Shown: positions 1 to 7,329 of the stretch, in pieces
How the letters are laid out: the number at the start of each line of letters is the position of its first letter
Position numbering within the stretch: the first letter of the stretch is position 1
Source: CAYSJU01 sp964431495
Lineage (GTDB): Bacteria > Omnitrophota > Gorgyraeia > Tantalellales > Tantalellaceae
Assembly (NCBI GenBank): GCA_964431495.1
Contig: CAYSJU010000004.1
Coordinates: 34,214-98,213, forward strand
Length of the DNA stretch: 64,000 nucleotides
Direction of reading: 5' to 3'
Notes under the pieces: generated by a model
Seen by the model: only the letters and a program-made list of their open reading frames with translations
What the model was told of the DNA's origin: nothing
Databases searched by the model: none
Position numbers and translations under genes: made by a program

Positions 1-2
1 AC

Positions 3-170
3 AAAGGGACCAGCCAGCTTGAAAGCATAATCTCAGGGCTCGAAAAGGAGAGGGATCTTGTGCTTATGAGTATCGGATGGCTGGCAAGGGAAGGACATGT
101 CATTCTTGAAGGCGATTCCACAAACTATGTTGTAAGGCTTGTCAGTAAGAGCGCGCGAGACAGATTATGA
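3..170 (+). CDS. C-terminal end of a winged-helix (DUF2582-like) protein, 5' truncated
   Basis: An open frame runs in from the left edge of the window and stops at the TGA at 168-170, giving 55 residues. The fragment has the pattern of a small winged-helix domain: a helix ending LEKERDLVLMSIGWLAREG followed by a two-strand wing (HVILEG...YVVRLV). The GWLAREGK-type motif is typical of the DUF2582 winged-helix family, inferred DNA- or protein-binding proteins of unknown role. The start lies outside the window, so length and operon membership cannot be judged. Family assignment rests on this short fragment only. Confidence 0.5.
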   Translation, partial: KGTSQLESIISGLEKERDLVLMSIGWLAREGHVILEGDSTNYVVRLVSKSARDRL

Positions 171-195
171 ATGCTAACCATTGAAGGGGGAGATA

Positions 196-480
196 ATGTC
201 TGAAGATTTGATCAAGAAGGAAAGTGTGTGCTTAGAAGAGGAGAGCCTTCCAATAAAACCTCCCCTGCAGGTCTTGAAGCATACGACCATAAACAAGAGG
301 TTCGGGTGGTGGGCCGCGGTGGTTCTCTTGCAGAGCTATGCGAAAAAGCAGGTATGTTTTTACCTGTGGCAGAGGAAGGACGATATCTGGAAGAGGAAAC
401 AGAAGTTCGGCATACATTCCAAGGAAGACTGGGAAATGATCAAGAAGGCCGTCGAAGGATACGTTGGAGAGTTGAGCTAA
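196..480 (+). CDS. Hypothetical protein, 94 aa
   Basis: I do not recognise the family. I chose ATG 196 because a strong Shine-Dalgarno sequence (GAAGGGGGAG, about 183-192) sits just upstream; an earlier in-frame TTG at 181 overlaps that ribosome site and is unlikely. The protein has an acidic N-terminus, then a conserved-looking block with aromatic residues (KRFGWWAAVVLLQSYAKKQ, then FYLWQRK) and a basic C-terminal helix ending EMIKKAVEGYVGEL. No signal peptide or clear membrane helix is present. The aromatic/basic pattern suggests a small cytosolic nucleic-acid- or protein-binding module, which is inference only. It follows the winged-helix gene by 25 nt and may share its transcript. Confidence 0.55.
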   Translation: MSEDLIKKESVCLEEESLPIKPPLQVLKHTTINKRFGWWAAVVLLQSYAKKQVCFYLWQRKDDIWKRKQKFGIHSKEDWEMIKKAVEGYVGELS

Positions 481-491
481 GCGGGAAGCTG

Positions 492-519
492 TTTACGCCT
501 TGAATATTTGTGATATAAT
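492..519 (+). promoter_or_regulatory. Probable promoter for tRNA-Ala
   Basis: A perfect -10 hexamer TATAAT (514-519) is preceded at 16 nt by TTTACG (492-497). Transcription would start about 12 nt before the mature tRNA 5' end at 539. Confidence 0.55.
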
Positions 520-538
520 ACTACGAAAATTTCGTTGT

Positions 539-614
539 GGGGCTGTAGCTCAGCTGGGAGAGCGCCTGGTTCGCAATCAGGAGGTCAGGGGTTCGATCCC
601 CCTCAGCTCCACCA
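539..614 (+). tRNA. tRNA-Ala (anticodon CGC)
   Basis: A complete cloverleaf can be drawn: seven-pair acceptor stem (GGGGCTG with CAGCTCC, one G-T pair), D-arm with GCTC/GAGC, anticodon stem CCTGG/TCAGG closing the loop TTCGCAA, and a five-pair T-stem (AGGGG/CCCCT) around TTCGATC. The anticodon CGC reads GCG (alanine). The discriminator A and CCA end are encoded (611-614). Confidence 0.95.
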
Positions 615-616
615 AT

Positions 617-646
617 AAAAACCCATGCCGGACCGGTATGGGTTTT
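617..646 (+). terminator. Rho-independent terminator after tRNA-Ala
   Basis: An inverted repeat pairs AAAACCCATGCCGG with CCGGTATGGGTTTT through a very short loop, ending in a T-run at 643-646. It lies 2 nt after the CCA end, so it terminates the tRNA transcript. Confidence 0.8.
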
Positions 647-670
647 CTGCATGCGGGAGATAAAAAAGAC

Positions 671-700
671 TTGACAGAATGATACTAAGATGGTATCATT
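671..700 (+). promoter_or_regulatory. Promoter with embedded palindromic operator upstream of ccdA-tlpA
   Basis: A consensus -35 TTGACA (671-676) and a -10 TATCAT (694-699) are 17 nt apart. The spacer and -10 are covered by a perfect inverted repeat, AATGATAC (678-685) and GTATCATT (693-700), separated by 7 nt. A repressor bound here would block polymerase. The nearest regulator gene is the Rrf2 protein at 2003-2416, so autoregulation through this site is a reasonable guess but unproven. Confidence 0.65.
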
Positions 701-743
701 ATAACCTATCAGAAGATTTTAAGGGTAAAAGACAGGAGGGGCG

Positions 744-1442
744 ATGGAGAATATAGCCGTTTATCTGGATAACATTACAATAATCACCTTTATTGTGGTT
801 TTCGCTGGAGGGGTGATAACATCCTTTACTCCTTGCGTGTACCCGCTGATCCCGATCATTATCGGCGTGATCGGTTCGTCCAGGGAGCAGTCCAAGGCAA
901 GAAATTTTCTCCTGTCATTGTTTTACGTGCTGGGCATGGCCGTAACTTTTTCTGTTCTCGGAATACTCGCGGCTTTGACCGGCAGGCTTTTTGGCCAGAT
1001 ACAAGCAAACCCCATGGCCCACGTGGCAGTCGGAGGGATTATCATTATATTCGCGCTTGCGCTTCTGGACGTTATTCATTTGCCGGTTTTTCTCATCAAC
1101 AGGATCGGCGCGGGGAAGGTAACAAGCGGAGGCAGGGTCATATCAGTATTCTTCATGGGCATCGCTTCGGGCCTTGTAGCCGCGCCCTGCACTACAGCTA
1201 TAATAGGGGCGTTACTGGCGTACGTGGCTTCAACGCAGAATGTTTTATTGGGGTTTTCACTTCTTTTTGTCTTTGCTGTAGGATTAGGGGCAATATTGAT
1301 AATTGTCGGCACATTTACCGGGATTCTTGCGGCTTTGCCGAAGTCGGGCAGGTTGATGAATAGTATTCAGAAGGTAATGGCTTTCACCATGATAGCGCTG
1401 GGTTGTTATTTCATCTTTAGGGGCGGGGTTTTGAGCGTCTGA
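744..1442 (+). CDS. ccdA: CcdA/DsbD-type transmembrane thiol-disulfide transporter
   Basis: This integral membrane protein moves reducing equivalents from cytosolic thioredoxin across the membrane to extracytoplasmic thiol proteins. The 232-residue length and about six hydrophobic helices match CcdA rather than full DsbD (no periplasmic domains). The two reactive cysteines are visible in the expected Pro-adjacent settings, TPC(31)VYPLIP and APC(149)TT. The ATG at 744 follows a GGAGGGG ribosome site. The next gene, 33 nt downstream, encodes a TlpA-like lipoprotein with a WCPSC active site, its natural electron acceptor, so the pair forms an envelope thiol-reduction module. A dedicated promoter with a palindrome lies at 671-700. 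Confidence 0.9.
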   Translation: MENIAVYLDNITIITFIVVFAGGVITSFTPCVYPLIPIIIGVIGSSREQSKARNFLLSLFYVLGMAVTFSVLGILAALTGRLFGQIQANPMAHVAVGGIIIIFALALLDVIHLPVFLINRIGAGKVTSGGRVISVFFMGIASGLVAAPCTTAIIGALLAYVASTQNVLLGFSLLFVFAVGLGAILIIVGTFTGILAALPKSGRLMNSIQKVMAFTMIALGCYFIFRGGVLSV

Positions 1443-1475
1443 GACAGCGTTCAGTAATAGAAAGGAGAGGTGTTC

Positions 1476-1967
1476 ATGGAAAAGTTGGTTTACAGGGCAG
1501 CTTTATGCGCAATGCTATTTGCGTCGTTAATGTTAGGCGCGTGTTCAAATGTTGACGGCCAGTCCGTTGCTTTGACGGGAAAGGCAACGGATTTTTCCCT
1601 TGAGACCCTGGACGGCGGGAAGTTCAACCTTGGAGAGATCCTTAAGACAAAAAATACCGTGCTTGTTTTCTGGACAACATGGTGTCCGTCCTGTGCCAGG
1701 GAAGTGGCGGACGTGGAAAAGTATTACCAGCAGCATGGCAAAGATGTCGCGGTTATAGGGATCAACATCCAGGAAAGCAAGAATAAGGTCGCCGGGTTTG
1801 CGGACAGGATGGGTATTTCGTACCCGATCGCTCTTGATACGGCTGGCCATGTGGCGCGAATATACAATGTGAGAGGCATACCCACTGTGATCGCCATAAA
1901 TAAGAAAGGCGATATTCTGTATTTTGGGCATGATATAGTGGAGATGGAAAGAAAAGTAAAATTCTGA
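1476..1967 (+). CDS. TlpA-like thioredoxin-fold lipoprotein
   Basis: An envelope-anchored thiol-disulfide oxidoreductase of 163 residues. The N-terminus is a lipoprotein signal: basic start, hydrophobic core and lipobox LGAC with the acylated Cys at 23. The thioredoxin-like domain (about 38-160) contains W-C70-P-S-C73 and a cis-proline loop (RGIPTVIAI), as in TlpA/ResA proteins that reduce partner disulfides or haem-binding cysteines. ATG 1476 is preferred over GTG 1470 because the GGAGAGG site at 1464-1470 would overlap the GTG. It lies 33 nt after ccdA, which presumably supplies its electrons. No cytochrome c synthesis genes are in the window, so the client protein is unknown. Confidence 0.88.
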   Translation: MEKLVYRAALCAMLFASLMLGACSNVDGQSVALTGKATDFSLETLDGGKFNLGEILKTKNTVLVFWTTWCPSCAREVADVEKYYQQHGKDVAVIGINIQESKNKVAGFADRMGISYPIALDTAGHVARIYNVRGIPTVIAINKKGDILYFGHDIVEMERKVKF

Positions 1968-2002
1968 AGAATAAACCGTAAGGAGGATGAAAGGATCGAT
2001 CG

Positions 2003-2416
2003 ATGAAGCTGATCACCAGGGATACGGATTACGCCGTCAGAGCCCTTTCCTGCATTGCGGCGGCAGGTAATAGGGTGATTTCCGTGAAGGAGCTGACGGA
2101 GAAGCTGAAGATCCCAAAGCCTTTTTCGAGAAAGATATTGCAGGTTTTAAACAAGAAAAGGATACTCAAGTCTTATAAAGGAAAGGGGGGCGGGTTCGCG
2201 CTTGCCGTGCCCCCGCAAAGGATATCATTGACCGATCTTATGGATATATTCCAGGGTCCGTTCTGTTTGAACGAACATATTTTAAAGAAAAAGATCTGTC
2301 CGAACGTGGATACCTGTGAATTGAAAAAGAAAATAGATGCCATAGAAAAGATGGTATATTCAGAACTAAAAAAGATCACCATAGCCGCGTTGCTGAAAAA
2401 AGAAAAGAAAGCTTAA
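2003..2416 (+). CDS. Rrf2-family transcriptional regulator with Fe-S cysteines
   Basis: A 137-residue winged-helix regulator starting MKLITRDTDYAVRAL, the hallmark Rrf2/IscR N-terminus. The recognition helix region (PKPFSRKILQVL) and the glycine-rich wing (KGKGGGFAL) are present. Three cysteines (C88, C99, C105) sit in the arrangement that coordinates a [2Fe-2S] cluster in IscR, NsrR and RsrR. The gene lies 35 nt after the TlpA gene and 83 nt upstream of nifS, so it most likely senses Fe-S status or NO/O2 and controls nifSU and perhaps ccdA-tlpA. Ribosome site AAGGAGG at 1980-1986 is rather far from the ATG. Confidence 0.9.
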   Translation: MKLITRDTDYAVRALSCIAAAGNRVISVKELTEKLKIPKPFSRKILQVLNKKRILKSYKGKGGGFALAVPPQRISLTDLMDIFQGPFCLNEHILKKKICPNVDTCELKKKIDAIEKMVYSELKKITIAALLKKEKKA

Positions 2417-2424
2417 AAAAGTTA

Positions 2425-2453
2425 GTTTAAATAGATAGATAAAAATGTATAAT
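2425..2453 (+). promoter_or_regulatory. Possible promoter of nifS-nifU
   Basis: A -10 TATAAT at 2448-2453 lies 46 nt upstream of nifS in an AT-rich stretch between the Rrf2 gene and nifS. The -35 region (GTTTAA, 2425-2430) is poor, as expected for an activator-dependent or regulated promoter. No convincing IscR-like palindrome was found. Confidence 0.4.
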
Positions 2454-2499
2454 ACAGTTAGAATAGAATTTTATTTATAAGTTATTTCAAGAGGGTCTT

Positions 2500-3687
2500 A
2501 TGTCCAAACGACGAATATATGTGGATAATAATGCTACAACGCCTCTTCACCCGGAAGTGAAGAAGGTTATGGTTGAGAGTATGGATGTCTTTGGGAATGC
2601 TTCCAGCCTGCATAGTTTTGGAAGGCTTGCCAGAAAACATATAGAAAAGGCCAGAGCAACAGTCGCGGGCTTTATCGGCGCCAAACCCGAAGAGGTGATC
2701 TTTGTCGGCAGCGGTTCAGAGGGGAACAATACGATTCTGAACATCTTTACCTGCAAATGTCCTGTCTGTGATGCCACCCCGGATGGAGGCAAGGAGATCT
2801 TTACGTCCCGTATAGAGCATCCCTGTATATTAAGGACATCCGAATGCCTGATGGAGAGGGGGACCAGGGTTGTGTTTCTTGACGTTGATCAATACGGGAA
2901 AGTCGCTCCAGAACAGATCGAAGAGAATATCTCGGACAGGACCGGCCTGGTATCCATTATGATGGCCAATAACGAGATTGGGACCATAATGGACATAAAA
3001 AGAATAGCCGAAGCCGCTCATGAAAAGGGCGGTTTCATGCATACCGATGCGGTCCAGGCCGTGGGAAAGATACCTGTCAATGTCAATGACCTTGACGTGG
3101 ATTTTTTGACCTTATCAGCTCACAAGATATACGGGCCAAAAGGCGTGGGCGCCATATACGTGAAAAAGGGCGTGCCTTTCTGTCCGATGATCAGAGGAGG
3201 GCATCAGGAACAGGGAAGACGCGCTGGCACCGAGAATACGCTTGGTATTATAGGTCTGGCTAAAGCCATTGAAATGGCGAGTATTGAAATGGGATCTGAC
3301 GCGGAAAGGTTGCTCAAACTAAAGACCAAACTTAAAGAAGGCATAGAAAAAAGCATACCCGATATACATTTTAACGGCCATCCGGTTGACTGCCTGCCGG
3401 GAACTTTAGATGTCTCTTTTGCGGGCGCGGAGGGAGAGTCCATTTTGTTGTATCTTGACCTGGAAGGTATTGCTGTCTCCACAGGATCAGCATGCGCTTC
3501 CGGCTCGCTTGACCCGTCGCATGTCCTGCTGTCGATCGGGCTGGGAGCTGAAATGGCGCACGGTTCAATAAGGTTCAGCCTGGGCAGGGAGAACAAGGAA
3601 GAAGACGTGGAGTATGTTCTTGAAAAACTGCCGCCGGTGATAGGAAGAGTAAGAGGCATGTCCACGGCTTATAGAGGGAGTAAATAA
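2500..3687 (+). CDS. nifS: Cysteine desulfurase, NifS/IscS family
   Basis: This PLP enzyme converts cysteine to alanine and passes persulfide sulfur to a scaffold protein. The 395 residues cover the full aminotransferase class V fold: N-terminal DNNATTPLHPEV, PLP lysine K209 in LSAHKIYGPKG, and the mobile catalytic Cys332 in STGSACASGS. The ATG at 2500 follows an AGAGGG site. nifU starts on the last base of the stop codon, so the two are translationally coupled. An unusual feature is an insertion around residues 84-98 carrying a Cys-x-Cys-x-x-Cys group (C85, C87, C90) between the ENN-like helix and the EHP strand, where most relatives have a short loop. Confidence 0.93.
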   Translation: MSKRRIYVDNNATTPLHPEVKKVMVESMDVFGNASSLHSFGRLARKHIEKARATVAGFIGAKPEEVIFVGSGSEGNNTILNIFTCKCPVCDATPDGGKEIFTSRIEHPCILRTSECLMERGTRVVFLDVDQYGKVAPEQIEENISDRTGLVSIMMANNEIGTIMDIKRIAEAAHEKGGFMHTDAVQAVGKIPVNVNDLDVDFLTLSAHKIYGPKGVGAIYVKKGVPFCPMIRGGHQEQGRRAGTENTLGIIGLAKAIEMASIEMGSDAERLLKLKTKLKEGIEKSIPDIHFNGHPVDCLPGTLDVSFAGAEGESILLYLDLEGIAVSTGSACASGSLDPSHVLLSIGLGAEMAHGSIRFSLGRENKEEDVEYVLEKLPPVIGRVRGMSTAYRGSK

Positions 3688-4283
3688 TGGACTGGTTATA
3701 TTCTGAAAAAGTAAAAGACCATTTCATAAACCCGAGAAACGTGCTTATTGACGAAAACAGCTTTGATTATGACGCAAAGGGCGTTGTGGGTAACATCAAA
3801 TGCGGGGATGAGATGATATTCTATATAAAGGTCGATAAGAAAAAGAACATCATCACGGACTGCAGGTGGAAGACCTATGGGTGCGCCAGCGCCATAGCCA
3901 GCACTTCTTTTCTTTCCGAAAGGGCGAAAGGCATGACCCTTAATGATGCGTACCGCATCTCACCCAAAGACATAATGACGGAACTCGGAGGGCTGCCGGA
4001 GCATAAAGTCCACTGTTCTGTTCTGGGGGATAAGGCTTTAAGGGCGGCTATAAATGATTATTATGAACGAAACAACATGGCCGACAAGATCAGGAAAGAA
4101 GAAGCAAGGACCGTATGCCAGTGCATGAACGTTACTGATCACGAAATAGAGAACGCTGTGCTTGACGGGGCAAGGACATATCTGGAACTTCAGGAGAAGA
4201 CAAAACTTGGAACGGTTTGCGGCCAGTGCAAGGAAGTGGCCATAAGGATGATGGAGCAGTATAAGAAGGAACATTTCGAATAA
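3687..4283 (+). CDS. nifU: NifU-type Fe-S scaffold (IscU domain plus BFD [2Fe-2S] domain)
   Basis: The scaffold on which sulfur from NifS and iron are assembled into clusters. Residues 1-128 form an IscU-like domain with the three ligand cysteines C39, C66 and C110. Residues about 140-190 form a bacterioferritin-associated-ferredoxin-like domain with four cysteines (C144, C146, C178, C181), the permanent [2Fe-2S] site of NifU. The C-terminal Nfu domain of classic NifU is missing, making it 198 aa rather than about 285. This two-domain form is common in anaerobes that use NifSU for general Fe-S assembly. The start codon overlaps the nifS stop by 1 nt. Confidence 0.92.
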   Translation: MDWLYSEKVKDHFINPRNVLIDENSFDYDAKGVVGNIKCGDEMIFYIKVDKKKNIITDCRWKTYGCASAIASTSFLSERAKGMTLNDAYRISPKDIMTELGGLPEHKVHCSVLGDKALRAAINDYYERNNMADKIRKEEARTVCQCMNVTDHEIENAVLDGARTYLELQEKTKLGTVCGQCKEVAIRMMEQYKKEHFE

Positions 4284-4306
4284 AGAACAAGAAGAAAGGA
4301 AATGAA

Positions 4307-4450
4307 ATGAAAAAATATAAATGCATAGTATGCCAATATGTATACGATCCCGCTGAAAACAACAATGTGGCGTTTGAAGACCTTCCGGATGATTGGGTGT
4401 GTCCGGAGTGCGGTGCCGGAAAAGATCAGTTTGAAGTAGTGGAAGAATAG
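4307..4450 (+). CDS. Short-loop rubredoxin, 47 aa
   Basis: A small mononuclear Fe(Cys)4 electron carrier. Ligands are visible as CIVC near the N-terminus and CPEC near the C-terminus, with the signature FEDLPDDWVCP between. It lacks about seven residues of the loop after YDPAE that full-length rubredoxins have, resembling the short Desulfovibrio desulfuricans form. The rubredoxin domain of the next gene keeps the full loop (GDPDGGISPG), so the two are distinct. ATG 4307 is used; the ATG at 4302 reads straight into a stop. It heads the detoxification array and may donate electrons to the flavodiiron protein, superoxide reductase or rubrerythrin. Confidence 0.92.
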   Translation: MKKYKCIVCQYVYDPAENNNVAFEDLPDDWVCPECGAGKDQFEVVEE

Positions 4451-4466
4451 GCAGAAAGAGACGAAC

Positions 4467-5159
4467 ATGGATGTGGATGCTTTGCGCTATCTCTCTTACG
4501 GCATGTACATAGTATCCTCTGTCAAAGATGGTGCCCTGAACGGCCAGATAGCTAATAGCGCTATCCAGATAGACAATAACCCTATTACAGTGGGGGTAAG
4601 CATTAACAAAAAGAACCTTACGCATGAATATATTGAGGATAGTTCTCTTTTTTCCATCTCTGTTCTTGAGAAAGCAGCATCTTTAAGGCTAATAGGTAAG
4701 TTCGGGTTTCAGTCCGGTCGCGCTATAGATAAGTTCAAAGATATAAGATCCGAAACGCTGACATCCGGCTGCCCGGCAGTTCTGGATAATGCGCTCTGTT
4801 ACCTGGGCACAAAAGTAATAAACAAAATGGACTGCGGGGCATATACCCTTTTTTTAGGTGAAGTCGCTGAGTCAAAAGTTCTGAAACAGGGAGAGCCCAT
4901 GACCTATGCTTATTATCATAAGGAAAAACGCGGGATAACCCCTGAAACGGCTCCCACCTTTATTAAGGGCAAGAAACCAGAAAAAGTGCGCGTGGACCCG
5001 CCTAAATACAGGTGCACGGTCTGTAACTATATTTACAATCCCGCCGCAGGCGATCCTGACGGGGGTATCTCCCCGGGGACGCCGTTTGAAAGCTTGCCGG
5101 ATGACTGGACATGTCCGATCTGCGGGGTGGATAAGAGTAAATTCGCAAAAATGGAGTAG
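4467..5159 (+). CDS. hrb: High-molecular-weight rubredoxin (flavin reductase-rubredoxin fusion)
   Basis: A 230-residue fusion of an FMN-binding flavin-reductase-like split-barrel domain (about 1-165) and a C-terminal rubredoxin domain (about 178-230) with CTVC and CPIC ligands and the FESLPDDWTCP signature. In Moorella the homologous Hrb is the NAD(P)H-dependent reductase that feeds electrons to the A-type flavoprotein FprA. Here fprA follows after 3 nt, the same arrangement, so the role as FprA reductant is well supported by context. It is likely cytosolic and part of one long operon with the genes on both sides. Confidence 0.92.
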   Translation: MDVDALRYLSYGMYIVSSVKDGALNGQIANSAIQIDNNPITVGVSINKKNLTHEYIEDSSLFSISVLEKAASLRLIGKFGFQSGRAIDKFKDIRSETLTSGCPAVLDNALCYLGTKVINKMDCGAYTLFLGEVAESKVLKQGEPMTYAYYHKEKRGITPETAPTFIKGKKPEKVRVDPPKYRCTVCNYIYNPAAGDPDGGISPGTPFESLPDDWTCPICGVDKSKFAKME

Positions 5160-5162
5160 AAT

Positions 5163-6326
5163 ATGAGGGCCGTTGAGATAAAAAAAGGGATATACTGGGT
5201 CGGTGGCATTGACTGGGACCTGAGGAGTTTCCACGGTTATATGACACCTCGCGGGTCCACCTATAACGCTTATCTGATAATTGATGAAAAGATAGTTCTG
5301 GTGGACACTGTCAAACACTATCTTTTTGAGGAGATGCTGGCAAGGATAAGATCCGTGACCGATCCCACAAAGATCGATTATATCGTATCCAATCACGTTG
5401 AAATGGACCATTCAGGAAGCCTGCCCATGATAACAGATATTGCCAGGAATGCTGTTGTAATGACGTCGCCTAACGGGGAAAAAGGGCTGAAGAAGCATTA
5501 TGGCGACAACATGAACCTGCAGGTGGTGAATACCGGTGATCCGGTCAATACAGGGAAACGCAGCCTGACCTTTGTCCTTACCCAGATGGTCCACTGGCCG
5601 GATTCCATGGCAACATACATTCCGGAGGAGAAGTTGCTTCTGCCGAATGACGCTTTTGGCCAGCATATCGCCTCTAGTGAACGCTTTGATGACGAGCTCG
5701 GGTGGGACGTTGTAAGGGAAGAAGCCGCTAAGTACTACGGGAACATTGTCCTGCCGTACGGCATGCAGGTAAATAAGGCGCTGGAAGCGGTTTCCGCCCT
5801 GGATATAGACATGATAGCACCGAGCCATGGCGTTATCTGGCGCACGCATCTTGCGGATATTATCGAATGTTACAAGAGATGGGCGAACAATGTTTGCGAG
5901 GATAAGGCTGTTGTAATATATGAGACCATGTGGGACTCGACTGAAAAGATAGCTTATGCCATCCAGGGAGCCCTTGATGAAAAGGGGATCCGGTCAAAAT
6001 TGGTGAACCTCAAGGTCAGCGATATTTCTTCTGCCATGGCAGACGTGCTTGAAGCAAAGTACATATTCGTTGGTTCGCCCACCCTTAATAACAATATGAT
6101 GCCCCTTGTTGCCGCTTTTCTGACATACATGAAAGGCCTTGCCCCCAAGAACAGGGTAGGGATGGCTTTTGGTTCGTACGGATGGGGAGGCCAGAGCGTC
6201 GAGCAGGTAGAGAACGTCTTGAAGGATTGCGGATTCGAGGTTCTTGAAAAGATAAAAGTGCAGTATATACCGGATGGGAACACCTTGAATGAGATAAAAG
6301 AGAAATTGAAGGAGGTAGTAAAATGA
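5163..6326 (+). CDS. fprA: A-type flavoprotein (flavodiiron protein), O2/NO reductase
   Basis: A 387-residue enzyme that reduces O2 to water or NO to N2O at a diiron centre. The N-terminal metallo-beta-lactamase-like domain (about 1-250) has diiron ligands H78, E80, D82 and H83 in NHVEMDHSG, plus later histidines (VHWPDS, PSHGVIW). The C-terminal flavodoxin-like domain (about 255-387) shows the FMN-binding segments YETMWDSTEK and GSPTLNNNMMP. Length and order match class A proteins with no fused rubredoxin, consistent with electrons arriving from the neighbouring Hrb/rubredoxin. The desulfoferrodoxin start codon overlaps its stop (ATGA). Confidence 0.95.
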   Translation: MRAVEIKKGIYWVGGIDWDLRSFHGYMTPRGSTYNAYLIIDEKIVLVDTVKHYLFEEMLARIRSVTDPTKIDYIVSNHVEMDHSGSLPMITDIARNAVVMTSPNGEKGLKKHYGDNMNLQVVNTGDPVNTGKRSLTFVLTQMVHWPDSMATYIPEEKLLLPNDAFGQHIASSERFDDELGWDVVREEAAKYYGNIVLPYGMQVNKALEAVSALDIDMIAPSHGVIWRTHLADIIECYKRWANNVCEDKAVVIYETMWDSTEKIAYAIQGALDEKGIRSKLVNLKVSDISSAMADVLEAKYIFVGSPTLNNNMMPLVAAFLTYMKGLAPKNRVGMAFGSYGWGGQSVEQVENVLKDCGFEVLEKIKVQYIPDGNTLNEIKEKLKEVVK

Positions 6327-6700
6327 CAATTTTAAGGGAACTTTACAAATGTAATATCTGCGGGAATGTCGTGGAAATAACCCATGAAGGCGCTCCCTCA
6401 TTGGTCTGCTGCGGCCAGCCCATGGATAAACTTGAAGCCAAGACACAGGACGAGGGGAAGGAAAAACATGTCCCGGTCGTCGAAGAGGCCGGAGGGGGAG
6501 TAAAGGTCCAGGTCGGCAGCACGGAACATCCGATGGAGGACAAGCATTACATTAAGTTCATAGAAGTCTTAACTGCTGATAAAGTGGTAAGAGCGGAACT
6601 GAAAGCCGGCATGAAACCTGCTGCGAAGTTCAATGTTCCGAGATCAGAAATTGTGGAGGTCAGGGAGTACTGCACCGTGCACGATTTGTGGAAAACTTAA
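6323..6700 (+). CDS. dfx: Desulfoferrodoxin (2Fe superoxide reductase)
   Basis: It reduces superoxide to peroxide without releasing O2, an anaerobe alternative to superoxide dismutase. Both iron centres can be traced in 125 residues. Centre I (desulforedoxin-like) uses C10, C13, C29 and C30. Catalytic centre II uses H49, H69, H75, C117 and H120, with the conserved lysine K48 beside H49 (EKHVP) that assists catalysis. Its ATG overlaps the fprA stop by 4 nt. Peroxide formed here would be removed by the following rubrerythrin or the downstream Tpx. Confidence 0.96.
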   Translation: MTILRELYKCNICGNVVEITHEGAPSLVCCGQPMDKLEAKTQDEGKEKHVPVVEEAGGGVKVQVGSTEHPMEDKHYIKFIEVLTADKVVRAELKAGMKPAAKFNVPRSEIVEVREYCTVHDLWKT

Positions 6701-6719
6701 TAAGAGGAGGGAAGGAAGA

Positions 6720-7295
6720 ATGAAAAGTATAAAAGGGACTAAGACTGAAAAGAACCTGCTTGCTTCCTTTGCCGGCGAGTCGCAGGCAAGGAACAGGTAC
6801 ACATATTTCGCGGGCGTGGCCAGAAAGGCCGAATATGAGCAGATATCCGCGATATTCCTGGAAACAGCTGATAATGAAAAAGAACACGCGAAACGTTTCT
6901 TCAAGTTCCTCGAGGGCGGCGAAGTTGAGATACAGGCTGCTTATCCAGCCGGCGTTATAGGGGATACCCCCGCGAATCTGGAAGCTGCTGCTGCCGGAGA
7001 GAACCTTGAATGGACAAAGCTGTACAAGGAAGCCGCGGAAACAGCAAGGGAAGAAGGGTTTGAGGAGGTTGCTGCGACTTTTGAATATATCGCAAAGGTT
7101 GAGAAAGAGCATGAAAAACGGTACCGCAAGCTCCTGGAGAACATTAAAAAAGACAAGGTGTTCAAGAAAGACGCTTCCGTGAAATGGAAATGCAGGAACT
7201 GCGGCTATGTCCATGAAGGCACAGAGGCGCTTGAAACGTGCCCGTCGTGCCTGCATCCGATGGCTTTTTACGAGCTCCTTTGCGAAAACTATTAA
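6720..7295 (+). CDS. rbr: Rubrerythrin (NADH peroxidase)
   Basis: A 191-residue peroxide reductase with a four-helix ferritin-like diiron domain followed by a rubredoxin domain. The diiron ligands appear as E20 and two ExxH motifs (E53-H56 and E128-H131). The rubredoxin iron is held by C158, C161, C174 and C177. ATG 6720 is chosen because GAGGAGGGAAGG lies just upstream and the protein then begins MKSIKGTKTEKNL, the usual rubrerythrin start; a longer in-frame extension overlaps dfx and is not family-like. It sits in the detoxification operon after superoxide reductase, which produces its substrate. Confidence 0.95.
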   Translation: MKSIKGTKTEKNLLASFAGESQARNRYTYFAGVARKAEYEQISAIFLETADNEKEHAKRFFKFLEGGEVEIQAAYPAGVIGDTPANLEAAAAGENLEWTKLYKEAAETAREEGFEEVAATFEYIAKVEKEHEKRYRKLLENIKKDKVFKKDASVKWKCRNCGYVHEGTEALETCPSCLHPMAFYELLCENY

Positions 7296-7329
7296 TCGGC
7301 CGGCAGGGCCATAAGGCAGGAGGCAAAGG

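Noticed and set aside
4038..4625. 195-codon reverse-strand frame over nifU, rubredoxin and hrb
   Set aside because: Antisense of three certain genes; no domain pattern.
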